From assembly GCA_019828545.1 (NCBI GenBank), contig JACVRA010000210.1, forward strand, positions 703,649-767,648: DNA of 64,000 nucleotides, given 5' to 3'. Source of the stretch: Paracamarosporium sp. OC-R06-R3 (lineage: Eukaryota > Ascomycota > Dothideomycetes > Pleosporales > Didymosphaeriaceae). Positions 23,981 through 37,000 of the stretch are shown here, in pieces. A model generated the notes under the pieces. It saw only the letters and a program-made list of their open reading frames with translations, had not been told where the DNA came from and made no database searches. Each line of letters opens with the position of its first letter. Within the stretch, counting starts at the first letter, position 1. The translations under genes and the position numbers were made by a program.

Positions 23981-26155
23981 TTTGATGAAAGGAGCAAACG
24001 CCCTTCTAGTTCTTGACCGCACAAAATGAGTGAAGAAAACGAAAGAATGTCTCAGCAGAGACACACCGGGATAACGAAGGCTGATCTTGTATGATGTGCG
24101 CCTCAGCGTTTATATGATGGTGATGGAGTAGCACTTGTTTCATGTTCCAGGTATCAATGCCGATAACGCTGCGATACTGGCACTGGCCACACCAATATAC
24201 ACAAGAACAGTGCATCGGGAGACTGCTTTCTTGCCCGACGGACCCACACCCTTGATCATACTGTCGCAGGCGGGAGCCGATTACAAGCTAGCAGACGGGA
24301 AACTGCATTGTCCATTTGTGGAAAATCTGAAATGAAATGGCGACGGGAAAGGAAACGAATAACAACTCTCATCTGAGCAGTTTCCAACGTTCCGTGAAGA
24401 TATCTCAAGTTGAACAGCACCACATGTTGATTCCAACTTTGGGCATGAAAAGTATGGTGGGAACCAAGCAGCTATCCAAATACGAGTGTAGGACGGCAAC
24501 AAGTCGCTCAGCCAACTGTAGTGCAGCTCCAGTAGTGGCCTCACCTCAAGTGTGCGATGTAGAAGTGGAATATTGACACGACCAGGGTTATTCGGCTTTC
24601 GGATTGACACAATACACAAGCTTCATAGTTCGGCAAAGCGTTGTTGCGACCCAATCAACCTTGTGTAGGTCGAGTCGGACGCGAACCGCTGCACTGTGCC
24701 GCTTCGGATGGGCTTGAGGGTTCTAAAGCTCCGGTAACTGTGGCACGAAAGACGGAAAGTTGACTGATAAACTACATGTTGACGAACACCTCTTGTGATG
24801 TCTTCGTTGGTGCAAACATCATCCTGTAACGTTTCTGCGATAAGGAACGGCGTCCACACACGCATGCATACAAACCCCACGCTTTTCTCGTTCCCTGTGT
24901 CAACCGGGACGAAGTGTGAGTGTTGCAAGGTAAGGAGCAAGAGCCTGTACACTGATGTTGAGCTTAAAACTGAAGGAGGGGAATGCAATCATATCCTTGG
25001 CTGCAGGCAGGCAATTGTACGGTATTATCAAATTTCGCATGTACACAAAAGCGAGGAGGAAGCCCCGCTGGGATTCAACAAGCGAGTCGCATTGTCGCTC
25101 ATCTTTCTGCATGGGCGATGGTGGGTGATTGACGAAGAAAGAGGTGTGCCGCCACAGGTCCCATGTAGAACATGCCTAGAACCAAATAGGTGAATGTCGA
25201 ATAAGAGAGATTAGCTCCGCTAAAGGCTTTCGTCTCAAATGGCAAAGTAACTAGAAAGGAGATTATACGTTGTACCGACATTCAGTGCGATCAACAATGG
25301 GATTGTAAGCTAATCCATGTTGCGACGTGAATTGCTGTGTGGCTTCGTACAAGTGGGACAAGAACTCGAGGAAGGGAGACGGAACCAGGGCGCTAGTGGG
25401 CGCATAGCAGCGACGCGGGACGCGTAGAGTCGTACCTTGCCGCGAGCATGTAAATAGCCGTAGGAGTACAGTCTAGGAAAAGGAATGCGGGGAGTTGTCG
25501 GACTTGACTTCGCGTGTGTGATTTGAGCAAGGCCTCGAGCGCAACGTCGCACTGCATTGACGGGCCGTTCCCGAGGCCAGGGAATCACGGTGCGCCGAGG
25601 CGCAATCTCCGCGCGATAGTCGAATATGGATATTCAGTCCGGGCACGGTTCAAACACAAGCATGTCGATGAACAACTGAGCAGAAGAGATTGGTGGCACA
25701 ACCAGATGGCGTTTCCATTATATTATCATAAATTTTAGCATAGCTTACATGTGCGTCGCGAAGAGGACTGTCAAGGTAAAGCAGACGCCACCTTCGGAAA
25801 GGTTCCTTGGCCCTATTACTTTTGCAGTGTTGCGCCGTACAACTCCAGGTGTGTATATCCTCCCACGGCTCGTTATTTCGTCAACCCATCCTTGGGTGGT
25901 GTAGCACGGTTACCATAACCGCACCGTAATAAAGAATGCAAGCTTGCCCAACAACTTATACAGGCTAAAGGGTTTTGTGACGTGAAGAGGCCACGGGTGA
26001 CACCCTTTTTGAGCCTTGTTGCAGGTGAGACTTTGCCAGATAGAAAAGTACAAGACAGGTGTCTGAACGCCGAACACCTTCTTGGTATCATAGTCCCAAA
26101 ACGTATAATTCTTCCAGACAATCCAGTAAACACCAAATAACAAATTTACAATCAA
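23981..26155. other. Intergenic, 2.2 kb, no gene seen
   Basis: Lies between the Ser/Thr-rich gene's promoter and the 3' end of the next gene. Frames of 60-130 codons are present on both strands without motifs, signal peptides or family resemblance. Confidence 0.45.
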
Positions 26156-27602
26156 TTATTGGTCCCAGTTCACGAAGGAGGTGTCTTCGAATGGCTCGGC
26201 GAGAAGTCCATCGCTGGCGTTCCGGCTACCGTCATGAGTTTGGTAATGATCAAAAAAGTTCGAAAATTCAAAGTTGGTTGGTGTGAAAAGCGGTTGCGGG
26301 GTGTAAAGCTGATCTGACATAGCTGACGGCGGTGTGGTCGAGTTCGAAGGGCCAGCTGAAGTATCAAGCTTGATCGAATGTTCCGGGGCCAATGTCTGCG
26401 CAATCCCAGGATGAGATATGCCAGACGTCAAAGCTCGAGAAGACTTTGGTGACAGATTAGGATTATAAGTATACGTGCCAGTGAAGGGTTGCGGCAGATT
26501 CTCACTGCCTGACATGAAAAGTGATGTGCGCGGGTCGCTGGGGTCAAGAGCAGAACCAATGAGTTGCTGTGACTCGGGTGGCAAAGACATAGATAGAGGA
26601 TTCATGTCAAGTACCTGGGAGGCTCCGAATGGCAAGGCACCAAATTGGAAAGAGATCGGTGAAGTATGCTCCGATTTGAGTTGCGGGGTGGCATGTCCCG
26701 ACGTGGAGGTCGATGGAGTGCTGGCATGTGCACGCTGAGGGGACACAGGCTGCTGTTGCAAGCTTTGAGCCGTCGATGTCCTTGACAACGATGGCCGTGA
26801 TTTAGCATCAGAAGGCTGTTGAGCAGCAGTTTCGAGAGCATGTGGTGGCAGCGACATTCGTCTGTTAAATTCCCCTCGCGGTGTGGTGGCATTGGAACCG
26901 GACTGGGTGACAGGGGCAAAGTCGGTCATCATATGAGGCGAGGCGATAGAAGCCGAGCGTTGGTGCGGCTGAGGTCTCTGGGGAATGCTGTACGGGACGT
27001 GACGATAGCCTTGTGGTTGATGCTGGAACCCTTGGGGACTGAAGGGCTGCTGGGGTTGGGCAAAGTCTTGGGTAGCGGTACTGCTGAATGCCTGGGGCGG
27101 AAGCATGGGGCCATTCATCATAGGCAACTGGTTGGCGTTCGGCTGGAACTGGGAGCCGTAGGGCTGCATCTGGTGGCCGGGGAACTGTTGGTTGAGGAAC
27201 ATGTTCCGAACACCATGCTGGGTGGCGATGTAGTCATGCAGCTTGCGGTTAAAGAGCCATGATGAGGTCTGCAGGTGAGCGTTGAGTCTCTGGTACTGGG
27301 TGGGCAGGTCGTCGTCCTCTTCTTCGTACATCTCCTCGTTGACGACATCTTGCTCAGTGACGCGCAGTGCACGCCCAGTCCGCTTCTTGTGGATCTCAGA
27401 AGCGCGACGGGCAGACTCAATGCGTGCCTCGAGGCTGCGGTCACTTCTACGCGACGCAGCAATGTAGGCGCTGCAGGCACATTAGCATAAAGAAGGGTAC
27501 TCGAGTGGGGGCGACAACATACCGCTCCTGGTTCTCCTCGTGGGTGCGCTCCGTCTTGACGGGCTTCACGGTGGGAAAGGTTGCTCGCCGGTCGGCAGGC
27601 AT
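26156..27602 (-). CDS. Conserved fungal Gln/Pro/Ser-rich protein, probable nuclear regulator
   Basis: Protein of 464 residues from two exons (27602-27523, 27470-26156; 52-base intron). The N-terminal 100 residues look conserved and charged: TFPTVKPVKTERTHEENQER, AYIAASRRSDRSLEARIESA, RRASEIHKKRTGRALRVTEQ, followed by an acidic run EEMYEEEDDDLP. The remainder is Gln/Pro/Ser/Thr-rich and disordered, like activation regions of fungal transcription factors, and ends in an aromatic/acidic tail (FSNFFDHYQ...SFVNWDQ). I recognise the N-terminal motif as one shared by many filamentous ascomycetes but know no named function. No zinc cluster, bZIP or other DNA-binding domain is visible. The long gene-free upstream region fits a regulated gene. 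Confidence 0.7.
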
Positions 27603-30600
27603 GGTGAGTGAGTGAGGCGTGGGGCGACAGCGTGGGGCAGGGCAGGGCAGGCGCGAAGTGGTTTAATCTCTACCAAGACAGGCAGCGACAACAAAGCTAC
27701 TACTGGGCGACGCGACTCGTCTGGAACAAAGAGCAGCGGCAGCAGCAACGTCGGTGGCGGCGGCGGCGGAGGAGCAACGGTGGGAAGAGCGGGCGACGAG
27801 GCAGCGGGCGGGGAACAGTGGCAACAGGAGTGGAGGGGCGTGACGGGCGCAGCAGGCCTAATAATGGGCCGAAGGGTTGGAGCTAGAAGGTGACTACTTC
27901 GGATGCCAGGGCACAGGCGACAATTGACCGGGCCCGATTCAGAGGGGGACAGGAGGGCAGCGCGTGCAATCGACGTCGCAGCGTTCACGCACGGCGGCGA
28001 TGGGCGGATGCTGCCGGGGGTTGGAGATCGTGGGATGGAGATCGCGGGTTGCGACCAGAAGCGGCGATCAGGGAGACAGGCCAGCTGAGACCAAGCGCCG
28101 AGCTGAGGAACGCGGATCGAGAAGCTCGCCAGAGGGGAGGTGACAGAGGTTGCAATGGACAGGATGGGAAGCGTGGTTGGTGGTTGGTGGTTGGCGGGCT
28201 GCGGCGGTGTGCTGTACGACGACTACCCGCAGCGGTCTTGTCTAATAACAAGAGGAAGAGAGACAAAGGCTGGCGGGCAGCGGGAGGCTGAGAGATGGGG
28301 ATTCGGAATCAGGATGGGCATTCTGGGGGCGCGGGAAGGGCGTTGATAAAAGGCGAGGATGCGCGAGGGCAGCGCGCGCATCCACTGAGCGGGCGCTCTT
28401 TCTGCTCCGCGCGGGCGTCGGAGCACATGTTTGGCGGGTCGGCGAGGTATGGGAGGGGACGAGTTCCCCAGCACCGATGCGGCTAGCACCAGCCCGCCGT
28501 AGCATGCCTCGGCCGCTTTGCCATGGAGGCGCCAAAAGGAAGGATGACATGGCATACACTCGGGCGCAGATGGCAGAGCGTCCGGCATGGGCACAGCAGG
28601 CAAGGAAGGGCACGAAGGGCACACTCGGCCCGCCATACCGTTCATGGCAGCACCAGCACCGCACATGGGCCTCCCTGGAAAGGGGCTGCTGCTTCGCCTG
28701 CCGTCTCACGCCAGCTCCGCAGCCGCGGTGGGGACGGGCAATCCTCATCTCCAGCACGATGCGCAGATCCGAATCCGAAGCTTTCAGGCGTCGCCCGGGC
28801 CCTCGCGTATCGAGCATTCCCTGTCGCGGGTGCAGCAGATCTGGCTTAGGCGCGATCTGGAAGATCTGAGATCGCGCTCCGCCCCACGCCCTTGCCAGCT
28901 TCATGCCTGCCCGCCCGACTCCCCATTGGTTTGCCAGCCTTGTCTGGCTGATCTGGAAGAAATGCCATGTCAGAAGGCCTCGTCGTTTTGTCCGTTGGCA
29001 GTGCCCCTTATGACGCAGCGCCCCCCCAGGAACAGGATTCGCAATTTGCATTTCGCCTGAGCAGAATCCCATGAGCTCCACCCCCCACTTATGTCACCCA
29101 CGACATCTAGACTGCCGCACCGTGCAGCTACGTCACTCCACACGCCGTCCGACCCCGTCGTGGCCGTCGTGGCCGTCGTGGCCGTCGTGGCCGTCGTGGC
29201 CACCAACTGCTGACCCACGTAGCCGGGCCCTCGAACAACCTGGACGCTCAAGGCATGCATGCATCGAAGGCGTTGCGAGCTTCGTCAGCCCTGGCATTAG
29301 CTCCGTCGCCCACATCAAAGAGCACCTTCTTGGAACCTCCCGAATGCTAACATGAAGTCTTTCCGGCCTGCCATACGGCCGCACTTTGGTTGGTGGCTTT
29401 CCGTCCCGCGAGCCTAGGCACCATGGTTCGCACGAACCCTGAACCCCAAGTCCACGGCTCCTGTTGCAACCAAATCAAAATACTGTTCGAAAACGTCGAC
29501 ACACACCCAACGGCATAGCGAAAATTACATGTCCATGAATCGAGCACGGTCATTATGTGCATTCGCGACCCTCTGCGCAACCATTCCCTCGTACAAGGTA
29601 CCACCAACTCTGCTAAACATTTTGCCCTGCATCCCCCGCCCTAACCAGAAAATCTAACCGTCTCGTCCGGAGAGACCCTGCCTGCCCACTCCTCACTTCA
29701 ACTTGCATCTTCGTACATGCAAAGGGAGCCTGATAGGCTGCCGTAAGCTGCAAGATATCTGCGCCGTCTCCAATTTTCCTGGAAATTTCAGATCGGACTA
29801 GCAACATATCACTCCGCGGTGTGCAATACGAGACCCCTCTTGTCTAGGCTTCCGGACAACACTCCGTACCGTTGGCTACTCACGGGCGTTCGCGTATTCG
29901 CCTGCGGAACACCTGCTTTCGTCCCGCTGCGTTGGATTGGACTCGGGTCAGTCACCGAGACCACCTGCGAACAAACAAGACGAGGGGGCCGCGCTTATTT
30001 CCTCCGGCGTCCCAACAACGTTTCGACAAACGCTGCGAATCAGATTCCGTACACCAGGATCCTACATCAACCTAAATCCTACAATAGATTTTCAATAGCT
30101 CGCATTTCGGCTGCAGGGTCGCCTTACCAAGCATGCATCAAACCAGGGCACCTACTCCACGACAATGCAATAACGAGCAGTCGTCGCATCAGGCAGTTTG
30201 CTATAACTTGGTATTTCTCAATTACTCCCATGCTCGTGAACTATGGATGTACGGAATTGTATTCGTACATACAATGACCGTCTACAGTATCTATGGTAGT
30301 ATTTCAGATGCTCACTACAACATGTGAACCGCAACACGCGTGGCCTGCACCGAGATTGAGGCCAAACTTTTAGTTTTACCTCACATGGCGCGCAAGGATA
30401 CGATCTACTTCGACAGAAACCCTAGGATAGGCTGAAGTTGATGATACGTTTCTAGCTTGCCCACTGCAGACAACATTCATTTGCCTCTTTTGATGCCTCT
30501 TGCATCGTGCATGTTTTGTCATGTCAATCACACCAGATTCAGCACTATCTAGCAGTGGTACTTATGTCTACCAACGTCTCTCACAACATGCGTGACGCAC

Positions 30601-31992
30601 GCATCTTCTTTCACATCATCACCAAAAACTTGAGCAGAACCCATTCCCCCAGTGTCCCACGTCCGTTCTATCAATCACGCAATCTACACTAGTATTAACA
30701 ACGTACGGCTAAATTGAACTCCAGGGAACAGTGACTATGCCTCTTTATGCTCAGGTTTTGCACTGTATACGTAGGGTGCGAATTCAGTCACAGTAGTACC
30801 AGTGCGACTGCTAGCTTTCTTCCAACTGATTGTAGTCTGAACGATGTACGGTCCATCACTTCTGACCTAGGACGACGAAGCGACTCAACGTCTAGTAATC
30901 CATCATTCTCCTCGTCCATTTGTCAACACGATTCGAGTATACTACTCCCTGTACCCCTATAACCAAAGCAAGTTTTTGATCGACTTCCGTTCACCCTTTC
31001 CATCATCGAAATCCCCCAGACGAAACACACCGAAATGGGCGAACACATCTGTCCCCTGCAAGTTACCTTAGCATGTATATTGTGCAGGCGGACTACACAC
31101 TATACTATCCAGGCGCCGTACTAACTCCATGACTCGCCTGCTGTAGAAGACACCCTATGATAGTCGTCTTCTTTGTGCACTCTAGGACCAAAGCGTAAGC
31201 CACATCGAGATCCAGTTGATAGAGCCCTGCAGTTCTGAATGCATTTTGAAAGCCCATGCAACTACCTATGCATCTTTACTCTGAAGAAGTTGCCCCATAA
31301 AAAAAGTTCTCACGGCCACCAATCAACTGCTGAATGTAGACCTATCTTCCAGCCTAAGTTGACGAAGACGGATTGCGTCGGCATACGTTTACCTGAGACT
31401 CTGAGCAGCATACACATCTAGATACGTCGACGTCTCTGCACCAAACAACGACAGCATGGAACCACAAGCATACGCACACACGCCGATCCACCGCGCTCGT
31501 ACCAACAGCTTTTCTTCACTCCGGACATAGGCCAAATTCTGAGTCTACACGTCCGGGTTCGCCACTGCCCACAAACCCCCGCACAGGCCACCGCCTCATG
31601 GCCCCACGGCCTTATCTCATCACTCCCGCCGAACCGTTGCATTCCAATTTACTGCCGACCTCGGTTCCTGAGCTAACCCCACCGTTTAACACGTCTCTCT
31701 TACGACGAATTGCTGATCTTACGTTTCATCGCCTGACCAGAGTCCACTGCTCGGGTCGTTTTTTTCCCGTCGAGCGCTGATTCGCACGGGAGGAAATTCC
31801 AAGGGAGCAGATCGTGGCGTGTTGCTAGGGCGTGGAGACCGGGCAGATTGGCGAGGAGGAACTAGACAGTGTTTCGCGGGGAGTATTGGGTTTTGGAGGA
31901 CCGAGAACGTGCTTGAGGGCTGCTGCGAGATTGGTCGGGAGTTCGATTGGTGGGCTCGCTTGCGGTAGACTTTCGAGGTTGACGTGGGAGAG
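27603..31992. other. 4.4 kb gene-free region, GC-rich in its first half
   Basis: The longest gap in the window. From about 27.6 to 29.2 kb it is visibly GC-rich, with long chance open frames on both strands; 29.5-31.6 kb has ordinary composition. No frame carries a family motif or consistent splice structure. It separates two divergent genes and may hold long 5' leaders, regulatory DNA or a noncoding RNA (inference). Confidence 0.45.
29155..29199. repeat. 9-base minisatellite, five copies
   Basis: Five perfect head-to-tail copies of CCGTCGTGG, ending in CC before CACCAACT. It lies in the gene-free region. Confidence 0.9.
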
Positions 31993-33223
31993 ATGGACGA
32001 GGAGATGGTGACGGTTGGTGGGAGCGGGATAAGTGGGAACGAGGCTGTCAAGTTGTCAACGCTTCTTCTCAGTGGCAAGGGAGTCGTGCTTGACGGCGCA
32101 TTGGCAACATATCTCGAGACATTGGGTGCAGGTACGTCGCTATTCCATTTCTTTCTTCCTGCAGCAAAAGGATCAAAGTGAGGATGCATATTGCTCCTTA
32201 GAAAATTTCCACGCAACCCCCAACCAACACTCTGATATTTCGCTCGCTCGCGTAGTACACCCAATTCATCCCCCACCATGAACCTACATCTACAATCTCA
32301 CCATTGACCAAACCCCACTCACAGACATCTCCTCCGCCCTCTGGTCCGCATCCCTCCTCCAAACCAACCCCTCCCTCATCCAACAAACCCACACAACCTA
32401 CTTCGCCCACGGCGCCCAAATCGCCACCACATCCTCGTACCAAGCCTCTCTCCCAGGACTGACCAAGCACCTCTCCCTCACCTCAGCAGAAGCCTCAACC
32501 CTCATCCAAGAAAGCGTCGTCCTCGCCCAAAAAGCACGCAATGCCTACCTCTCCTCTCCCCAGTCCCACCAGGGCACCACGAACGGAGACAGAAGACAAA
32601 ACGCACTCCTAATAGCAGGCAGCGTAGGTCCCTACGGCGCCTACCTAGCCAACGGAAGCGAATACACAGGCTCCTACACGCTTTCCCCCGCAGCTTTCCA
32701 CGCCTTCCACCGCCCCCGCATCTCCGCCCTCCTCTCCGCAGGCGCAGACCTCCTCGCCATCGAAACCATCCCCAGCTTCGCCGAAACGCAGGCTCTCGCC
32801 ACTCTCTTGCAAACCGAGTTTCCCCATGCAGAAGCCTGGTTCTCGTTCACGCTCCATGCGTCGTCGGCTGCACGGATAGCCGACGGGACACCCGTGGCGG
32901 ATGTCGTGGCGCTGCTCGAAGCATGCGAGAAGGTTGTTGCCGTGGGCGTGAATTGCGTGTCGCCTGAGGCTGCGCTGGCGGGGCTGAAGGAGATGCGGAA
33001 GGGGACGAGGAAGCCGCTGGTTGTGTATGCGAATTCGGGGGAGACGTGGGATGCGGAGAAGCGCGATTGGGGGGGTGAGAGGTCTGGTGGTGGCGAGTTG
33101 GCGAGGTGGGTGAGGGACGTGTGGGATGTTGGGGCGAGGATCGTTGGGGGGTGCTGTCGGACGGGTCCTGGGGATATTGCCGTTATTGCGGAAGCGTTGA
33201 GGGACATTGACGGTGTGGAGTAG
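31993..33223 (+). CDS. Homocysteine S-methyltransferase
   Basis: Zinc-dependent enzyme that transfers a methyl group from S-methylmethionine or S-adenosylmethionine to homocysteine to make methionine (Mht1/Sam4 family). Two exons (31993-32131, 32325-33223) give 345 residues; the 193-base intron is long for this window. Motifs are LDGALATYLE at the N-terminus, TTSSYQASLPG, GSVGPYGAYLANGSEYTG and DLLAIETIPS. The zinc ligands are present as the Cys in GVNCVSPE and the Cys pair in GGCCRTGP. An in-frame GTG at 31984 and a second Met near residue 5 leave small doubt about the start. The very biased third positions (rich in C, then G) are marked. It is convergent with TAF5. Confidence 0.93.
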
Positions 33224-33691
33224 CTGTGCTGAAATGGTGTGAGAGTAAAGAAATACTTAGAGTCAGCTGTTTTGATGCGTTATGCGCAGATATGGCGGCG
33301 AGCAGCACACCTCAGTGGCACAGAGCTTATTCATGCGTTGTCGTTTGAGTCATCCCAGAGTACGATACACACAGAGAAATATGCAGCGGTTCATATCCTA
33401 GCGTTGGACACTTGACACCCCTAACATACATACATCTGGTCAAAGTGTGTGCGAATGCAGGATGCCGTACCAAAATGCCATCAATTAATCATTTCATATG
33501 TCTTTGAGCAGGGGGGGGGGGAGAAATGCTATCCGAGAAAGCAAGATTATAGCGTTGGTATAGAATGCACCCCGAAGTCCCCACACCCATGCTTCTGAAA
33601 TAGCATTGCGAGTCACGATTTTCCTGAACCTAAGAGCACCGTACACCATCCTCAAGAACACTCCACGTACCAAATGCAGCCCAGATGCACT
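33224..33691. other. 3'-3' spacer, with poly-G run
   Basis: Convergent spacer between the homocysteine methyltransferase gene and TAF5. It contains a run of 11 G at 33511-33521 and no gene. Confidence 0.5.
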
Positions 33692-36428
33692 CTATCTTGT
33701 TGGACGCGGCAGATAAGCACCACCCGCAAGCACCAAATTCATCCTCGTGAATTGCACCTTGTAGACAGGACTCTCCTTTGTCTGGAACGCGCTGATTTGA
33801 TCGGCCGTAACTCCAGACTCTTTGGCATTCTTCTTTGCACCCGTGACGGGAGCTCCAGATGCTCCCTTTGTTGTCAACGCTCCATCGGCTTTGGCCGCAG
33901 CAGCGCCGTCGGTGGCTTTAGATGTCGATTCATTCGTTTCCTGCACGGCATCCCAGACACGCACCGTCTGGTCAGCACCGCAAGACACGAGAACAGTTGA
34001 CTCGACACTCCACGAAAGAGACCAGACGCCGCCTTTGCCATGACCGCGCATGCGCTTCTTTCGACGACCAGTCTCGAGGGTCCAAAGAACGATATTGCCC
34101 ATGTCGTCTGCACTAGCAAGTGTCCTACCATCGGGCGAGCAGGCGATCGCTGTGACATTTCCGGTATGTCCAGTGAATAAGCGCAGACAGTTTCCACCTG
34201 ATATGTGCCACATTCGGACTGTTCTGTCACAAGAGCCGGTAAATACGTAAAGATTATTCGGATGGAAAGCTACGCAGTCGACATCGTTTTCGTGTCCAAC
34301 GTATATCCTCAAGGGCTCGATGTGGTCGGTCGCCCAAAGGCGAGCAGTCCTGTCATTAGAACCTGTGAGGAAGTAGTGGCCGTAAGGACCCCATTGTAGG
34401 TCCCAGATGGGGTTGTCGTGGCCGCGGTAGGCCACGAGACACTGCCAAACATCAAGGGACCATAGCCTGACAGTTTTGTCTTCTGATGCGGAGAGAAGAT
34501 ATTGTGATGATGTTGAAGGGCCGCTGGGATCAGGGTTGATTGTGGCAGGGGAAAAGGCGACAGCATAAATGGGACCTGAGTGGCCAACGAGTCGGCGTGA
34601 GGAAGCGGGCTGTGAGCTGTCCGAGGGAGATGTGAGCGCACTACCGTCCATTGACCATATTCGGATATACGACTCGGCCATGCCAGCCGCGACGAGCTTG
34701 TTGTCTCCAGAGAAGTCGATGCAGTTGATGCTATTCATTGATTAGTTTGATATGTCACGGCCAATTGAGTTTGAACTTACCTATCATACGTGTTATGAAA
34801 GGTGTACATCGTGACGCTCACTCCAGGACCAACGCCGCCTGTCCTTGTGGTCTCAAGCCTGTAGCGGTCGCGGTGTTCAACCACTTTCTGCACCTCCATT
34901 GAGACGTCCCGGGCTAGCGATGGTGGAAGAGGTACCATGTCACGAGAGGGAACATCGTCAGTTGGCTCGCGTTTTATGCGCGCCTCGTACTCGTCCACAA
35001 GTGAAGGCTGTCCTGGCCTTGGCACGTTCTTGGCATCTTCGTCCTGAAGTGCGGCGCGTACGTCGTCCTGCAAGTCCTGGTCCAGAGGATATGGCCCGAG
35101 TGTAAGCCGTATCCGGGATGCGTCGGCTTCGGGGTCGTGGCGGGATGTGAGCGGGTGACCAGGGTTATGGCCAGGAATGCCCTCGTCTTCCGCAGGAAGC
35201 TCATCATCATTCTGTCCGCTAGCAAGAATCGCGGCGATACTCCTCTCGGTCGTTGCGGTTCGGTCCACAGTAACAATGTTCATATGGTCCCGTATAACGT
35301 CTATGAGTGCTTGCCCACCCTCGAACATCTTGGATTCCAGGAATTGGATCAAATTGTAAAACGGCATCAGCGTCATGGTCACCCGGTACTTGTTGTCCAG
35401 GTATAGTTTTGCGAGGCGGTCAGATGTGAGATGTACTGGCAATCGTACGTTGTTTAGGGTTTTCAGATCGTCTGGGTGGTCGCGCTCAAAGTTATTCCGA
35501 TACTTCGCGAAGAAAGCTTCAGCATCCTTTGTGAAGAACTCGCGCACGAGATCGAGATACGAGTAGACGAAGACAGGCCATAATAATTTACGCAACTCGG
35601 GCTTGTATACGTCCAGGATGTCGTCCATGTACTTCCGCAGCAGCTCGAATGCTTTCATCGCTTTCGCGCCGCCCTGATCAGTACTCTGCGGAACGAGCGT
35701 TGTACCGTTCGTCGCCATAGGTTCGGACTCCTTGCGGAGCATGGCCTCAGTGCGGACATAACCTTTTTTACTAAGATACTCTAGCACCTGGGTTCGTTAG
35801 CAGGGCACAAGACAAGACAAGACAAGACCGTAGGAGTGCTAGATTCTGGCTAACTTTAGAGATATCGAAGACAGCGGGGGACCAGGTGGAAGAGCTGGCC
35901 GGACGTGAAAAAGCGGGCTGGCTGGGTCTATACTGTGACAGCGGCCCTATGTTGGGCATGCGCGGTCGGGCTTGGAATTGCTGTGTTTGGTGATGACTGT
36001 AGGAGGGGACGTTGGGGAAACTGCGATGCGCGTTTCCGGACATGTTGAAAGGTCGATATGGGGTTATCTCTGCATGTACGCAAGGCAAAGGATGGGTGAG
36101 TAATTAAAGCAGAGAGCCGCAAACCGATCGTGTGCGTCCTTTGTACAGCCATAGTCATTCACCTCACCTATTGCCCAGCCACGCGGAAAAGCTCAGGGGA
36201 AAACAATAGCGAAAACAATAGCAAACCCAGTGAAAGAAAAGAAAAGTTGCTACTCACAATTTGGTTCAGGTTCTGCTGCGACTGCGGTCCTCCTGCGCCT
36301 CCAGCGGGCGGAGGCACCGAATTCTGCTGCGGCGGCATTCCATTATGCGGCGGCAGTCCCGCGCTCGGTGGCCCATTTCCTACGCTCATTGCGCGTCCAG
36401 CCCCAGGCCCTGGCGGGGGCCCGGACAT
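33692..36428 (-). CDS. TAF5: TFIID/SAGA subunit TAF5 (WD40)
   Basis: Scaffold subunit of TFIID (and of SAGA in yeast), needed for RNA polymerase II preinitiation complex assembly. Three exons (36428-36258, 35787-34781, 34730-33692) close in phase to 738 residues. Exon 1 encodes a Pro/Gln-rich leader ending NLNQI, which joins VLEYLSKKGYVRTEAMLRKE, the LisH motif. The NTD2 domain follows (FELLRKYMDDILDVYKPEL, LLWPVFVYSYLDLV), then a charged linker and about six WD40 repeats (NCIDFSGDNKLVAAG, HSGPIYAVAFSP, NDVDCVAFHPNNLYVFTGS, HTGNVTAIACSPDGRTLAS, GGVWSLSWSVESTVLVSCG). The end is YKVQFTRMNLVLAGGAYLPR, as usual. Intron 1 is 470 bases and contains a second candidate first exon. It is divergent from MED11. 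Confidence 0.95.
35855..36043 (-). other. Candidate alternative first exon within TAF5 intron 1
   Basis: A 63-codon open frame begins MSGNAHRSFPNVPSYSHHQT and ends WSPAVFDISK. A GT (GTTAGC) follows directly at a codon boundary and could splice in phase to TAF5 exon 2 (VLEYLSKKG). It would replace the Pro/Gln-rich leader by another disordered leader. The donor is weak, and the upstream exon fits the yeast pattern better, so this is a possibility only. Confidence 0.35.
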
Positions 36429-37000
36429 GGTACAGGTTTCCCAGCTCTTTCACGATGCGCCAGACGGTCGCATTCACCTCGAGGCGGGTTCGGTCGCGTA
36501 GGGCATGGAGCGCGGATCGATGTTCAGGCGGGACGTTTTCGGGCGAGTGGGTGCCAAGCGATGAAGGTTGAAGCGTTCTCGGGCCGTAGTTTACTGGGAG
36601 AGGTGAGAGGTGCGCGTCAACACTTCCTTATAACGTAGACGAGGCCGCGACCATGGTACGCCAGCGCGTTGCGGCCGTGCGCGCCAAGCTCATGGCGGGG
36701 AGCTCCATAGCTAGGAGCTTCCTTTCACTACAACGTTCACAGTGCCCTCACTACACATTCATTGGCACTCCTGTTCTGCGTCACAAAAAGGTGATATACT
36801 GCGCGGTCTTTTTCTTGGTCTATGTTCGTGCAGACCCATCTAGGCCATCCTCACTCGTCACCCTTTCCTAAGGCTCCCCGCAATCCACCTCCAGGCCACA
36901 GCTCCACCAGCACGCGACACCCACCCATTCAGGCCTCGTCAAATTCGCAGACGACTACCCACACCAACAGCAACTCCTCTGACGCCTAAGCCTGGTAGCG
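36429..37000. promoter_or_regulatory. Bidirectional spacer TAF5/MED11
   Basis: Shared 572-base region between two divergent general transcription genes. CT-rich, with ccctttcctaaggctccc about 140 bases before the MED11 start; no clear TATA box. Confidence 0.45.

Noticed and set aside
28242..29081. Minus-strand frame of 279 codons in the GC-rich gap
   Set aside because: GC-rich DNA has few chance stops. The translation is Arg/Ala/Pro/Cys-rich, without motifs, and overlapping frames on the other strand are nearly as long.
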